Assembly: GCA_025529335.1 (NCBI GenBank)
Contig: JAMYHX010000017.1
Coordinates: 156,504 to 220,503 of the forward strand
Origin: Rhizopus sp. PT2906
Lineage: Eukaryota; Mucoromycota; Mucoromycetes; Mucorales; Rhizopodaceae
DNA: 64,000 nucleotides
Reading direction: 5' to 3'
Part shown: positions 12,340 to 23,134 of the stretch, in pieces
How the letters are laid out: every line of letters begins with the position of its first letter
How positions within the stretch are numbered: the first letter of the stretch is position 1
Notes under the pieces: generated by a model
Told to the model about the DNA's origin: nothing
The model's input: only the letters and a program-made list of their open reading frames with translations
The model's database searches: none
Program-made: the position numbers and the translations under genes

Positions 12340-13790
12340 AAAATTAAAGGTTTAATCTAACCCATTTCCACCTTAACTCTATTCTCTTTTTTTTTTTTCC
12401 TTACCTTGTTATGAAACAAAGATTCTAATGAAATTGACATATGGCTAAAAGTTTTTGGGAAAATGGGAAGAATGGAGTTTTTCAAAAGCCGAAAGGTATA
12501 CTTTTTTTGCGTTAATTCCATCTCTGTTTGCCGCTGTTGATTCTTGGGGATTATATTCATGGACAAAATATTCAATATTATTGCCTATTTGTAGAAGTGT
12601 CAATATAAGGCAAACCTATATACTAAAAAAAAGCAGCATTGACCAGCAATCATGATGGCAAAGGTATTTAATTCTTTTTCACTCTTTGCAGCTAAAATCC
12701 TTTTATGAAGCATCTTTTTGCTGATCTCCACAAGTCGGCCTCGATCTTCTTCAACTATTTCGAAGGGAGTGTTGAATGGTTTGATCTCTACAACACCAAT
12801 TTCAATGCCATCGATTGTTGTGAATTTAGCATCAGTGGTCTATCTTCCTTGTATTTTCATGTTTGAGTTTACATAGAGATTCAAAGGTGTACCCTGCATT
12901 TAAAAAGTCTGTTGTATTCAGCTTTGTTTGTTATTGAAAAAAGGCTATTAAGTCGATGACTTGTGAATTAGATTCTTTAAAAAGAAGAGCTGAATATTGT
13001 TAAATTAAGTTTGTGTGAGAGATTTATGGGAATATTAATGTTGTCAGTATGATAAATGTGGTCAATGTGATTATTTATCAGTACTACTATTGTTGTCAGT
13101 ACTCTTATTCTCAGCAGATGCGATAGAGGAATGTAAAGTAGAATGTATGCCCTACTGTAAGATTATACTCAAGTTGTTATAATGATTATCTCATCAAACA
13201 CGTCAATATTATCAAAAAAGACAAATAGGTCATTATACATTTAATCAATGTTTCAACGTTTTAAATGTTTTACAAAATATTTTACCTTGTGTTAAGCAGA
13301 GAAGCAATGTTGATATGTTCAATTTTGGTCGGTAAAAGAAGCATGTCCTTCGTGTGATATTCAACAGCCTATAAATATACGTAAACAAACTCTTTTTAGT
13401 CTACTTATTTATTATTGTTACAAAGTGCGACTTACGCGGGTAAACTTATTTATCATATTTGTAACATTATTTTCCAATGCGTCAGGTAAAAAACAACTAT
13501 CGTTGGTGCTGTTTACAAAAGCGATACCAGATATGCTCCTAAAAAATAGTATATACTTATTAGTCATCATCTTGTAGTATAAGAATCGGTGTATTAATAA
13601 CTTGTTCCTACAATCTTTCAACAATTGATAAATTGCCTGATATGTATGCCAGATTAAAAAGGTTTTCTTCAGTAATTGGGGATAGTTCATCGAAGCTAGT
13701 GATGTAAGCGAGAATTGGACTATTGCTCTTATCAAAAGAGTCACTTTGATATTCATATGTTCCACCAGAAGTTGTTGATATAAAAGAAAT
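12340..13790 (-). pseudogene. decayed multicopy Mucorales-type ORF, part B
   Basis: The minus-strand fragments are broken by stops. They read like one protein: GGTYEYQSDSFDKSN and TEENLFNLAYISGNLS near 13650-13770, then IDGIEIGVVEIKPFN and EEDRGRLVEISKKMLHKRIL near 12690-12830, then MELTQKKYTFRLL near 12490. The pattern resembles lineage-specific multicopy proteins of Mucorales that I cannot name. In-frame stops (after SIVERL and QDDD, for example) and absent intron signals argue for a relic. It may be the C-terminal part of the unit at 13870-14565. Confidence 0.45.
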
Positions 13791-13869
13791 GTCTAAATGA
13801 GAAAAAGAAAAATGTTGATTACAAATGACACTACTCAGAACAGTTGGAGATTGACCAAACCATTATCAT

Positions 13870-14565
13870 CTTCTTCTACTGGTACCGGTGACGCTGTTCT
13901 CGCCTTTGTTCTTCTTTTGCCTTCCTCTTCCTCTACTGCTCTTTCTTTGCCTTTTCCTCTTTTTCTTTCCGTTTCTTGAGATATCTGGGTTTACAAATCG
14001 TCTTGGATTTCGGAGGAGCCTTTTTCAGCGGCAAGGTAGGCAATCATTTTTCCATTATGAAGCATCTTGGCTTTTTCTTCTTCTTCTTCCCGTCTTCTGA
14101 TTCTCTCTCCTTCTTTTCGCTTTACTTCTCTTGCTTTGGCATACTGGAATAAATATTGCTTTTTATCGTTGGGCTTGATAAATATGCTTTCGTACTCCTG
14201 CAATAATCCATGAGTAGCTTTGCTTGTGGGACCATTATGGCTAAATCATTAATCAAAATCAGGCGATCAGCGACACTTTTCTTTTGCTGTTTTTTGTTTT
14301 CATCAATCAACTTTAGCTCGCTGAGATCATCGAGAGTACTGAGCATAGTATTGTATAAAACATCTCCTTTCAAGTTATAATCCTCAACATGTTCGAAGTA
14401 ATTGTGAACAAGAAAATTTACATTATTCCAATTTTTTACTTCTCCAACCAGCACGCCTTCATTTATTCCTAATATTTCTCTGAGATGAGGAGAAATTACT
14501 GTACATCCTTTGAGAGAGTTTAATGTAGGCTTTTTGGCAGCTTCATTTTACTTTATCTGTTAAGA
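13870..14565 (-). pseudogene. decayed multicopy ORF, part A (N-terminal part, basic coiled-coil tail)
   Basis: It reads NEAAKKPTLNSLKGCTVISP, then LREILGINEGVLVGEVKNWN, HNYFEHVEDYNL and NDLAIMVPQAK. A frame change near 14215 is followed by LQEYESIFIKPNDKKQYLFQ and a highly charged helix rich in Arg, Glu and Lys, ending EKGSSEIQDDL before a stop. The frame change and absence of a good start suggest a broken gene. No function is recognised. Confidence 0.5.
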
Positions 14566-15023
14566 ATCGGGAAACATTACGCACACGCGAAAATACACGC
14601 GAAAATAAAAGAAAGATTCTTGGCGCACTCCCTCGCGCACTCCCAGATTTCAAAATAGTGAACATGGCATTTTTACTCGGATTCTGATTCTCGAAATTAG
14701 TGACGTTGCATTCTCTTGGAGTAGTGCGCGAGGAGCGGGTGCTTTCTATTTCTGCTGCATGATCCCGTAATTTTTTATGCTGATCCTATTAGTATAAAAT
14801 CATTACAAACGCGATGTTCCTTGCAGGTGTAAATCATTGAAAACATGTTACATCAAGTAAGAAAGTGCTATCTGTATTTAGAAGCTTCGAAATTCCATTT
14901 TTTACGAAATAAAGTGGTATAAAACCGCTTTCAAACAGTTAAGCATTTGCTATTTTATATTAAGTTAAATTAAGGAAGTGATGGCTCGTAAGAGTAAGAT
15001 ATAAGAATATAAGTTATGTCTAT
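14566..15023. other. intergenic, no gene recognised
   Basis: No coding signal was found. It contains CG-rich short repeats of the type GCGCACTCCC and ACACGCGAAAAT near 14580-14650, unlike the AT-rich surroundings. Confidence 0.45.
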
Positions 15024-15722
15024 TTATTGATTTATTGTAAAATTGTTAATAAATGTAGTTACAGTTATAAATTCAAAAACGATGGAATAATCTCTAACGC
15101 AGAGAGCTGGGTTTCTTTTGATAATTGCTTTGTGATATGGGTTTAGAGTTGGAATGGGGAATTTTACTGGCCTTCCAGTCTTTGTTCGAGCAGTTTCGAT
15201 CAAATAGAAATGATTGTGATCCAATAAAATATTAATGATAGTGTAATTAGTCGGTTCAGACGCAAGAGGTGCAAAAAAGCTGCTTGTTATAAATGGCTTG
15301 CCATTAAATAATGTCTTAGAAAAGACGGCAATACCACGACCAAAAGCACCAGCGGCGATCTGTGGACAGTCAGTGGTATTGAACCAATACTGAATTGGGC
15401 ATGGCGATAGGTTACAAGACAAGCTTTTTTTAAAGCTGTCACTATCCTCTACTCGGTTTGCATATGGTGTGTCCTTGTACTTCTAATATGCTTTGAGCAT
15501 CTGCTCCTTTATCTCCTTCCATATATTTTGATTGCCATAAACTGCCATACTAATGGCTCTGTATCCACAGTTCCCATCTGCGTCAGGGCTATATATTTTA
15601 GCCACCTTCTCAAAGTCAACCCCAAAGTCTTGGTAAAAGCTATTTACAATACCAGCATGTTCATTGTTTTCATATATTATGCTAAAAGTGTAAGAAGCTC
15701 CCGATAAGTTTTCCTTTAACAT
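15024..15722 (-). pseudogene. OTU-type cysteine protease domain ORF with one in-frame stop
   Basis: OTU proteins are cysteine proteases, usually deubiquitinases. The catalytic box is present as YSPDADGNCGYRAISMAVYG (Cys codon at 15566-15568). The C-terminal histidine box reads ILLDHNHFYLIETA near 15195. Between them lie the expected PIQYWFNTTDCPQIAAGAFG strand-helix and a hydrophobic segment. A single TAG at about 15480-15485 follows KEQMLKAY; reading continues in the same frame with KYKDTPYANRVEDSD, so the two halves are one ORF. OTU domains occur in fungal transposons and multicopy ORFs, and the decayed neighbours fit that origin. Possible alternatives are a sequencing error, stop readthrough or recent loss. 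Confidence 0.72.
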
Positions 15723-16027
15723 ATACTGTTAGATAGATATGAGACCTACCCCATCTGGTTGCTATTCTTGCTAGAAGCATTTACTTCTGTACATGCACTA
15801 GTGGCCATTGTAGAATAATATATGAGCAAGCAATAGTTTTGGATTAACGCCTTCTAACTTACATCTGCAATTTGTTTTTTTTTTCGACTGTTTTTAATTT
15901 ACTACCAAAAGTAAAAAAATGAACATTCTGTGAGACAATCTGAAAAGCATCATTTGCATTATAAGTTGTTTTTCTTTTAATATCTTCTTCTCTAGTTCAA
16001 GCAGTGATTTTTTATATTTTAATTTTT
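15723..16027. other. intergenic, no gene recognised
   Basis: AT-rich spacer upstream of the OTU ORF. No start exon for it could be identified here. Confidence 0.4.
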
Positions 16028-16756
16028 CTAATTTTCTTTTCTTCGCTGTTCTTCTTTTTCTACTTTCATTCTTTTTGCCTCTCTTTTCTTTTTATCTTCT
16101 TCGTATATCTCCAAAGCAACTGCTATTCTTTTCGTGTTTGTCTTTCTTCCTTTATTATTTGCGTTTGTAGACGGTGGTAATATGCTTCCCAGCTTGTAAC
16201 TTGGTCCAAGTAGTTTTTCTTTTAGGTCAGTCAACTCTTTAAGAGCATCAATATGATGCTGTCGGCAAAACATGGCCGTTGTGATAGCTTGTATATCTGT
16301 CAAAGCATTATTAATATATACATGCAAGCCTGGAATTACTTGTTCTTAAAAACATTACGCATTAGTAAGCAATCAAAATCCGTAAAATGTCCATTAAAAA
16401 ACGAGAATGTAGAATGCCTTACATTTTTCTGCTTGAACATCTACAGGTTGTGCATTATTATTTTCTTCAGCGTTCTTTTTATTTTCTTCTTTACATGCAG
16501 CAGTGTCTGTTTCTTCAAGTGCTTCTTCAATCTTTTCAATTTATCTCCCTCTTCTTTTCTTTCATTTTATTTCTTTTTCTTTGCTTTCTTCTTTATCGAT
16601 ATCTTCATCTTTCTTTTTATTTATCCTTTCATCATCCTCTTGAACTATTTCAATGTACTCTTCATCCGCTATCTTTTTTTCTTCAACTTCAAATTTATCT
16701 TCTAAAATCAGAGTTAATGGCATTAATTTCATAGTACATTTATAAACTGCGTTCAC
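16028..16756 (-). pseudogene. remnants of a charged, Lys/Glu-rich protein upstream of the OTU ORF
   Basis: Two minus-strand pieces are seen. One is acidic and basic (MNAVYKCTMKLMPLTLILED, then EEYIEIVQEDDERINKKKDE). The other reads ALTDIQAITTAMFCRQHHID, ALKELTDLKEKLLGPSYKLG and ends in a Lys/Arg-rich helix. They are in different frames with a stop between. They may belong to the same decayed element as the OTU domain. No function is recognised; low complexity limits confidence. Confidence 0.35.
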
Positions 16757-17365
16757 TACTTTTTTTTAATAGTATATATACTTGGAGAGATTTTTTTTTT
16801 TTTTACTTTCTCATCTTTTGGTTTATAATTATTTCTTTCGTCTGCCTTTTACACTTGTTGCCAAAAGATGCTTTTAGAAAAATTTACTTTTCTGCTGCTC
16901 TTGAACTTGCCTATTAAAAAATTGGTTTAACAATAGAGAAAAATTCGTCTGAATAATATCAATATGATATTAATTATATTCCAGAGTATATCGAGAACTT
17001 TACAAGTGTTTAGTACCATAGACTGCCTAAAGGAAAACATATCGTTTTAGATGCAAAAAAAAGAGATGGAATCGCTGAACTTCGAACGGACTCCTAGTTC
17101 TCCGATGTTGAAAGTGCTCATGTTTTACAGTTTTAGGATATAGTTTAAAGCAGTAGTTTCGTTAGTAACTATACATCTGTATTATAACTGAACCCATTCC
17201 TCAAGGTATTTTGGCCTGGATTGATAGATGAAGAATAAAGTCGATTAGAATTACAAAGTATAAAAAAGGAGGTCTAAATAAAGGATGAAAATTAAAAATT
17301 ATTAGTAAGTGGCTAATAAAAGGATAAAACTAGTTAAACAGAAATGGCAACGGCATAAGCATATG
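16757..17365. other. intergenic, no gene recognised
   Basis: AT-rich sequence with T runs, left flank of the Tc1 element. Nothing supported was found. Confidence 0.5.
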
Positions 17366-18703
17366 TACAGTGCCCTCCAAAAAGTTGCGTCCGTTTTTTA
17401 AAAGTCATTTTTTTTAAATGCTATTAAAGATTAAACAGTAAAGAAAGTGACCCTTTGTAGCCCTGTTACAGTTATAAGATAACATAAATGATGGAGAAAG
17501 ATTATTTACATTAGAATATCGAAAAAAAAATAAGAGTTGTAAAGCAATTTTTGGATTTTTATTGTTCTAATATTTTGTTGATCTACCGCAAGCCTTTATT
17601 ACAGCCTTGATCCTCTTCGGCATGGAATCAACCAACTTGTTAATGGTCTCTGGTGCAAAATCACTCCAAACACTCTCCAAAGCTAACTCCATGGCTTTCT
17701 GGGCTTTAGCATGAGGACATACAGCATTAACCCACTTCTTCATCATGCTCCAAAGATTTTCAATCAGATTTAAATCTGGCGATTGTGCTGGCGAGGGCAA
17801 CTTGCTTATACCTTTTGCCTCCCTCCATTCGGCAGCGATTTTCGCTCTATGGATAGGTACGCCATCTTCCATGGGCACTGGACTATCTAGACTTTTGTAA
17901 AAGTCTAGTAATACTGGATCATAGACCTGGTTTATGAAGTCGGCACTTGCCCTCATGCCTTTCTTCATAAAGATAAGTTTCGACTTCTTTCCACCAGCTA
18001 TGACGCCCCAAACCATGATTGAAGTTCTGCCACTATTGAAGGTTGGCGCCAGGCATTTTTTGTTGAACTTTTCCAGCATCTTCTGCCAAACTCTAGGCTG
18101 TGAGGACAGCTTGCCAATTTCAAAGCTTGACTCGTCTTTCCAGATCACCTTTCTCCAGTCATCTGCTGTCCAGTGCTGGTGTTTTTTAGCAAAGATATAC
18201 CTTTGCTTTTGTTGCTTTTCGCTCAATAAAGGCTTCTTGACAGCCACCCGAGAAGCATATCCAAGTTTTTTCAGTTTCCTGCGAATTGTTCTTTCAGATG
18301 CTTTGGTGCTGATTTCTTGACTGATTACTTTAAGAGCAGCACGGCGGTTTGCTCGTACTACTCTTCCAAGCTCTCTCCTTTTCCTATCATTGAAGATAGG
18401 AGGTCTTCCAAACCTTGGCTTCGTCTCTACTGTTCTATTCTTTTTCCATTGTTGAAATATACGACGTACGGTTCGTTTTGAAATGTTCTCGTCAATGGCA
18501 ATTTGTGCTGCCGAAATGCCATCACAGCGTCTGGTAGCAATCTTTTCTTTTTGAGACAAAGTTAAATGAGGCATTTTATGTAATTATGAGAGAAAAATAT
18601 ATGAAAGAAAGAGAAAAGTATCGTCCTATTCATCGAACATCTTTCAAAAAAAAAAAAAAAATAGACTTTTAAAAAAGGGCCAAAATTTACCGTTCTCATT
18701 GTA
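17366..18703 (-). mobile_element. Tc1-like DNA transposon
   Basis: A 335-codon DD34E transposase lies between TA-flanked ends. The left end starts TACAGTGCCCTCCAAAAAG. The right end, read inward on the minus strand, starts TACAATGAGAACGG. The outermost bases agree (TACA-TG), and both ends share TTTTTTAAAAGTC about 28-41 bases in, while the stretch between differs. The element is about 1.34 kb, a normal size for Tc1. The diverged right end suggests terminal damage. Confidence 0.82.
17567..18574 (-). CDS. Tc1-family transposase (open reading frame)
   Basis: Cut-and-paste transposase of 335 aa, a normal Tc1 length, without stops. An N-terminal paired-like helix-turn-helix (LSQKEKIATRRCDGISAAQI, then SKRTVRRIFQQWKKN) is followed by a GRPP hook (FGRPPIF) and a second HTH_Tc3-type region. 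The catalytic core has Asp in WKDESSFEIG, Asp in VPMEDGVPIHRAK, and Glu in SPDLNLIENLWSMMKK. I count 34 residues between the second Asp and the Glu, as in DD34E Tc1 elements. The usual EDNAPIH box reads EDGVPIH, so Asn is Gly. Whether the copy is active is unknown. Confidence 0.9.
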   Translation of the reverse strand: MPHLTLSQKEKIATRRCDGISAAQIAIDENISKRTVRRIFQQWKKNRTVETKPRFGRPPIFNDRKRRELGRVVRANRRAALKVISQEISTKASERTIRRKLKKLGYASRVAVKKPLLSEKQQKQRYIFAKKHQHWTADDWRKVIWKDESSFEIGKLSSQPRVWQKMLEKFNKKCLAPTFNSGRTSIMVWGVIAGGKKSKLIFMKKGMRASADFINQVYDPVLLDFYKSLDSPVPMEDGVPIHRAKIAAEWREAKGISKLPSPAQSPDLNLIENLWSMMKKWVNAVCPHAKAQKAMELALESVWSDFAPETINKLVDSMPKRIKAVIKACGRSTKY

Positions 18704-18971
18704 CCTCGTAAAAACAAGCGTATCATCGGATTCACTGTGATAACTTCGAATTAATTCATTGGACGAACTGTTGGTAGGTTCCGTAAGTGCATATGATACC
18801 CTTTATTTTGCTAAACAAACGAATGCGTCTTATTTTTACTTACACCACAGATCACCGATATTTCGAAAAAGCGAATGCCGTAAATGAACAAGAGAAGCAT
18901 AATATGTAGCTTTGTCTATAGAAAAGAGAGAAAGCAAGGCTCCTTGGGAGTACAAAAGGTGTATCTGACTT
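18704..18971. other. spacer between Tc1 element and long inverted repeat
   Basis: No gene was seen. The last 40 bases before 18972 weakly resemble the sequence just beyond the other repeat copy at 37453. Confidence 0.4.
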
Positions 18972-19922
18972 GCAGGAACTAAGCTGAGATTTTATATTAT
19001 TTTGATCTTTTTACTGTAGGCTTGGAACTTTTTGTCCGTTTAGTGAAAAGCGTAAACAAATAAAAATATCCTTGATAAGAGTCTTAGATGCTCTTAAAGT
19101 ATTAAACAAGACAAAATCAAAGTGAGTTAGAAAAAAGGAACAAGAAGAATACATTTGATCTAAGCTTGTCTACTTTGATCTGCCTTAATTTTTAAGGTCC
19201 TCTTTAAAGGGATGTCAAACATCTTTACTACCGTCACATGTCATCATTTGCTCTCTCTCTCACATTTTACTCTAAATAATCTAAAAATAGACGTTAGTTC
19301 TCTATTTACAAATGGAGTTAATCGATAAGCCTACGAGATGATGCTTGAGTGCTTATCTACGGATAGACTTGACTGAGTTCCAACGGACAGATCAGCTTAT
19401 TCATACATTTTGATAGCATGCACAGATATCAAAAGGCACATAATCAACTGAAGCATCAATAATAACGTCACTTTGTACACGTGCTCCCTTGTTATTTCCA
19501 TAGCAACTCAGGTTTATGGATCTTACTTTAATCTTTAGTCAAGTGAGAAGACTTGAGTAGCATAAGAAAAAATGATAAGCCCTGTCTTTGCTGTAGCTGT
19601 TTCATAGATATTTATGAAAAGAACGCTTTTATTATATAACGAAAGATACAGTAAAGCTAAGCTATTATTTGTTGTTGAACAGCAGGATGTATTCCACTAC
19701 AAGTTGTATTCGTTAGTTGTTATGATCATGCCACTGTTGCTTTTGTATAGGCTATACACTTTTTTTTTGTCAAGTTATGCATATGAATAAGGTACACAGT
19801 TGACATAGCGTAAAAGTAATACCAAACAATAAATGTACCATTTATCCTTATTTGAATAATCCTTTTTCTATTTACAATACAGTGAAATGTCCGTATATGA
19901 ACTTTTCTGTTGTTGTCTTTCT
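18972..19922 (+). repeat. 951-bp long inverted repeat, left copy
   Basis: Its reverse complement occurs at 36502-37452. Every segment I compared base by base (both ends and the middle) is identical and both copies are 951 bp, so no net indel exists. It is noncoding as far as I can see. The left copy is bounded by TGCAG and CTGCA, an inverted pentamer of the form LTRs use, but the right copy lacks the outer bases and no target-site duplication is visible. Confidence 0.95.
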
Positions 19923-20317
19923 GCAAAAGGAAATCGTTAACCTAGTCTTCATCTGACATAGTTATGCACCTAAAAGCCCCTATCTATTTGGCTGCTTGAA
20001 CCCAAGTCATGGGCATTAATGCATGTACCTCTACTTGTCTGAATAAATTTTCCCTTTTCTTATTTTACAAGACAAGTGGCTGAGAGCCGCGCTGGTCTTG
20101 AAGGGACATAGGATGGTACCTGCAGTAAGATTAGAATTGAAGATAATGATGATAAAGGGGGACATGATGCACCTACAGTCACTTCAAAGACTCCTCTCAG
20201 TAACGATTCATTCAGCGACATTCCTTCAAAATTGGTGCAGTTCGGCGTTGGATGTACTTTATTAATTATACAACAACGTAATATTCATAAAAAGGGTTTA
20301 GCAAATATCAGAACGAT
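19923..20317. other. intergenic, 3' flank of MED12
   Basis: No gene was recognised between the left inverted repeat and the MED12 stop codon. Confidence 0.5.
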
Positions 20318-23081
20318 TTATTTGCTTGTACGCTCTTCGGTAAAGTTTTGATTTGGTACTTCCGCGTTAAAGCCAAATTTGAACCATTTTACATAAGTAT
20401 TATCTACAGACTTGGGTTTAAGAGCATTGAAAAGTGTTAAACTTATAGGCGCATCGTTGTCATGCGATGTTTCATTTGCATAATCTTCAAGCCATTCCCA
20501 AGGCTTACTTTGCTCAAGGCATGCCTCCAAGTGTTGTTGTTGCTGTTGAGGATCAGCGCTAGACTGTAGGCCGAGAATTGAAGATGCAAAGCGTGTACTA
20601 TTTAAATAAATATTATGAGTCAAGAAAGGCATGATGCGCTTGACTCGAGTTTGAAACATTCCAGGAACAGAGCTTAGTTCGTTATGCATAGACTATAAAT
20701 GTATTAGTTATACTGTCGATCATGATTTTACCAATGCTTACATTCAATAATTGTAAACTAGCCTTTTTCAAATCCTTTGGCACTTCTGTAGACATAAAAA
20801 TGAGCGATCATCTACATATATCATATTGTCTTCTTACCATCAATCAATAGCGACATGAAATCAAGCATAAATTCGAAAAACTGTTCCTGACTACCGTTCC
20901 CGTGAATTAAAGGACTCTATGTATCATTATAAGTACGCTTATAAAAAAAAAAGGCTTGCTTTACTTACGCCTAAAAGAGGAACCAAAGTACGAATCCAAT
21001 CAAGAATATCGCATTCGTCTTCCTTTGGATGCTCCCATATCAGTGACATATAAGGTACGATCAATTGCAACCTCAGTAGTAAACTATTATCAAAGTGAGA
21101 AAACTGGCATCGACCATTAGCATGTCTCCATTACCTGGTTCGAAGTTCTTGTAATGTCAGCTTAATTTCATTATCTACCTGCACATTTTCAGGTAACCCT
21201 TCGGTCAAAAGCATGATAATAGCCATATCCTTAGCACATAGTGAGTAATATTCGGTAAATATGATCTATGGTCACTTACTGTATCATTTTTAGCTATCTG
21301 TATGGCAGCAGCAGCTTCCGAAAAGCAAACATTTGCTCCTTGCATCACTTTGTAGACGGGTATACTATTTCTAAATCGCACAATCTGACGGTATATATTC
21401 TTCACCAATTCGATTTTCTTTTCATTGGACCAGATGTTTTCTGCCAACATATGCTGTATTATATTCAGAAACGCTTGGCTTCGATAAGCAAATTTATCTG
21501 CATCAAATTGTGAACCTTGATCAGCAGCATGAATTAAAAGCATATTTTCAGGAAATGACAGAGAAGCGTCTCCCTCTAGCAAGCGAATGCCATGAGTTAG
21601 GAGTTCAGATAGAACAGGTTCTCGTAGTTCATGAATCAAATTTTTGAAGAATTGAAATCGACGTAAGGTAGTTGCTTTTTCTCCGTCATCTTTTCCATCT
21701 GAAAGCACAGCATCATAAAAAAAGCAAACAAAAGTATGTAAGTCCTTGTTCGGTGGCGATACCGGTGTGTGTTGAGTGATATTCACTGAGAGATCGTCGC
21801 TCAAGATATGTGGGTTGTTGGGATTCTGATTACTAGCGTCATACAAAGATATATTGTCGAGAAGCAAATTCATCTGGACACGGCATTGAGCTTCATTCCA
21901 CTGACTCACATTCAAGAATACTCTCTGAAGTTTATCTACAAAATTTGGTGCTGTGTCTTGCATCATGGTTTGAGTAGCTAATAAATCACCACCTATAAGC
22001 TCTTCGACAATATTTAACATTTTCTTTTTCAATCGCTTTTCCGTCACTGCTTCAGCTTCACGTGATGCAAATCGTTGATATACACCATTGAGATCCCTTA
22101 AGCAAGCCTGTCTAAACCAAGATATGTGTAGCAAATCAGCCCGAAGCATGACAAGATCTTGCAACAAAGAAGAACTTAATGGCAGGTTGGTAGCAATCAT
22201 GATGATTTGTTCCATAAGGCTAAACAATGGCTCGATCCTATCAAGACTACATGCCAAATGGGACTGTCGCTGTACCTCCAACAAGAAAAATTCTTCTATT
22301 CTAAGTTGCCATGATAACGTGGCCGATTCTTCTTCAGATTTGGGTTCATTATCATTCTGAATGACCAATAACCTGATCAAAATAATTAAATTCTGACAAA
22401 ACGTGTTCACTTTTGCATCATCAGCACAAAACTGTTGATGTCCTTCTTGTCCAATTCGTTCAAACCAGGGCACAGCAAAATCCTTGATGAGCACATCCAA
22501 AGTGACAATGTTATTGGTTACAAGCATGATTACAAAAAGAGGAACCCATGAATTTTCTTTGTGCATATCTTCTTGAACTACTCCATTGTTCCATAGCCAA
22601 TATGTTACTGCAGCGTCGGCTTGTCCTGTCAGGATGGTTGCGTTAGCCACTTGTTTAACTACATAAGCAAATGCTCGTAGCAGCCGATGAAACTCGAATA
22701 GTGCTTGTGACAAGAATCGTCCGTGGCGGTAACTTTTAATTTCTTCGTAAATTCGCTTTTCTTTGCTGACTATCTGTAAAACTTCCCCAACATTCTCAAA
22801 GATAAGACCGATCCAGCCGGTAGCGTTTTGAGAGGGTAATGATAAAGATTCTGCGAGAAGCTGCACAGATGAACTATTGGGATCTTTGGCAAGCTGTAAA
22901 AGTTCATTCCTCACGGATATATTATTCATGTAGTGGCTACGCATCTTGGACTTGATTTGTAGGTCTTGTTGTAACTGTGTACGAGTGATATCATCCATTT
23001 GATAGCCTTCTTGCACAAGTTGAACCATGTACATCATAATATTTCTGTCCTTTTCTCCCTTTGAAGAGAGACTTACATGCT

Positions 23082-23134
<53 letters not shown>

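Noticed and set aside
16253..16734. Plus-strand Phe-rich ORFs of 115-150 codons
   Set aside because: They are the complement of Lys/Glu-rich minus-strand sequence, not credible membrane proteins.
19726..19926. 66-codon minus ORF within the left long repeat
   Set aside because: Random-looking composition and crosses the repeat boundary; the right copy would not keep its start.
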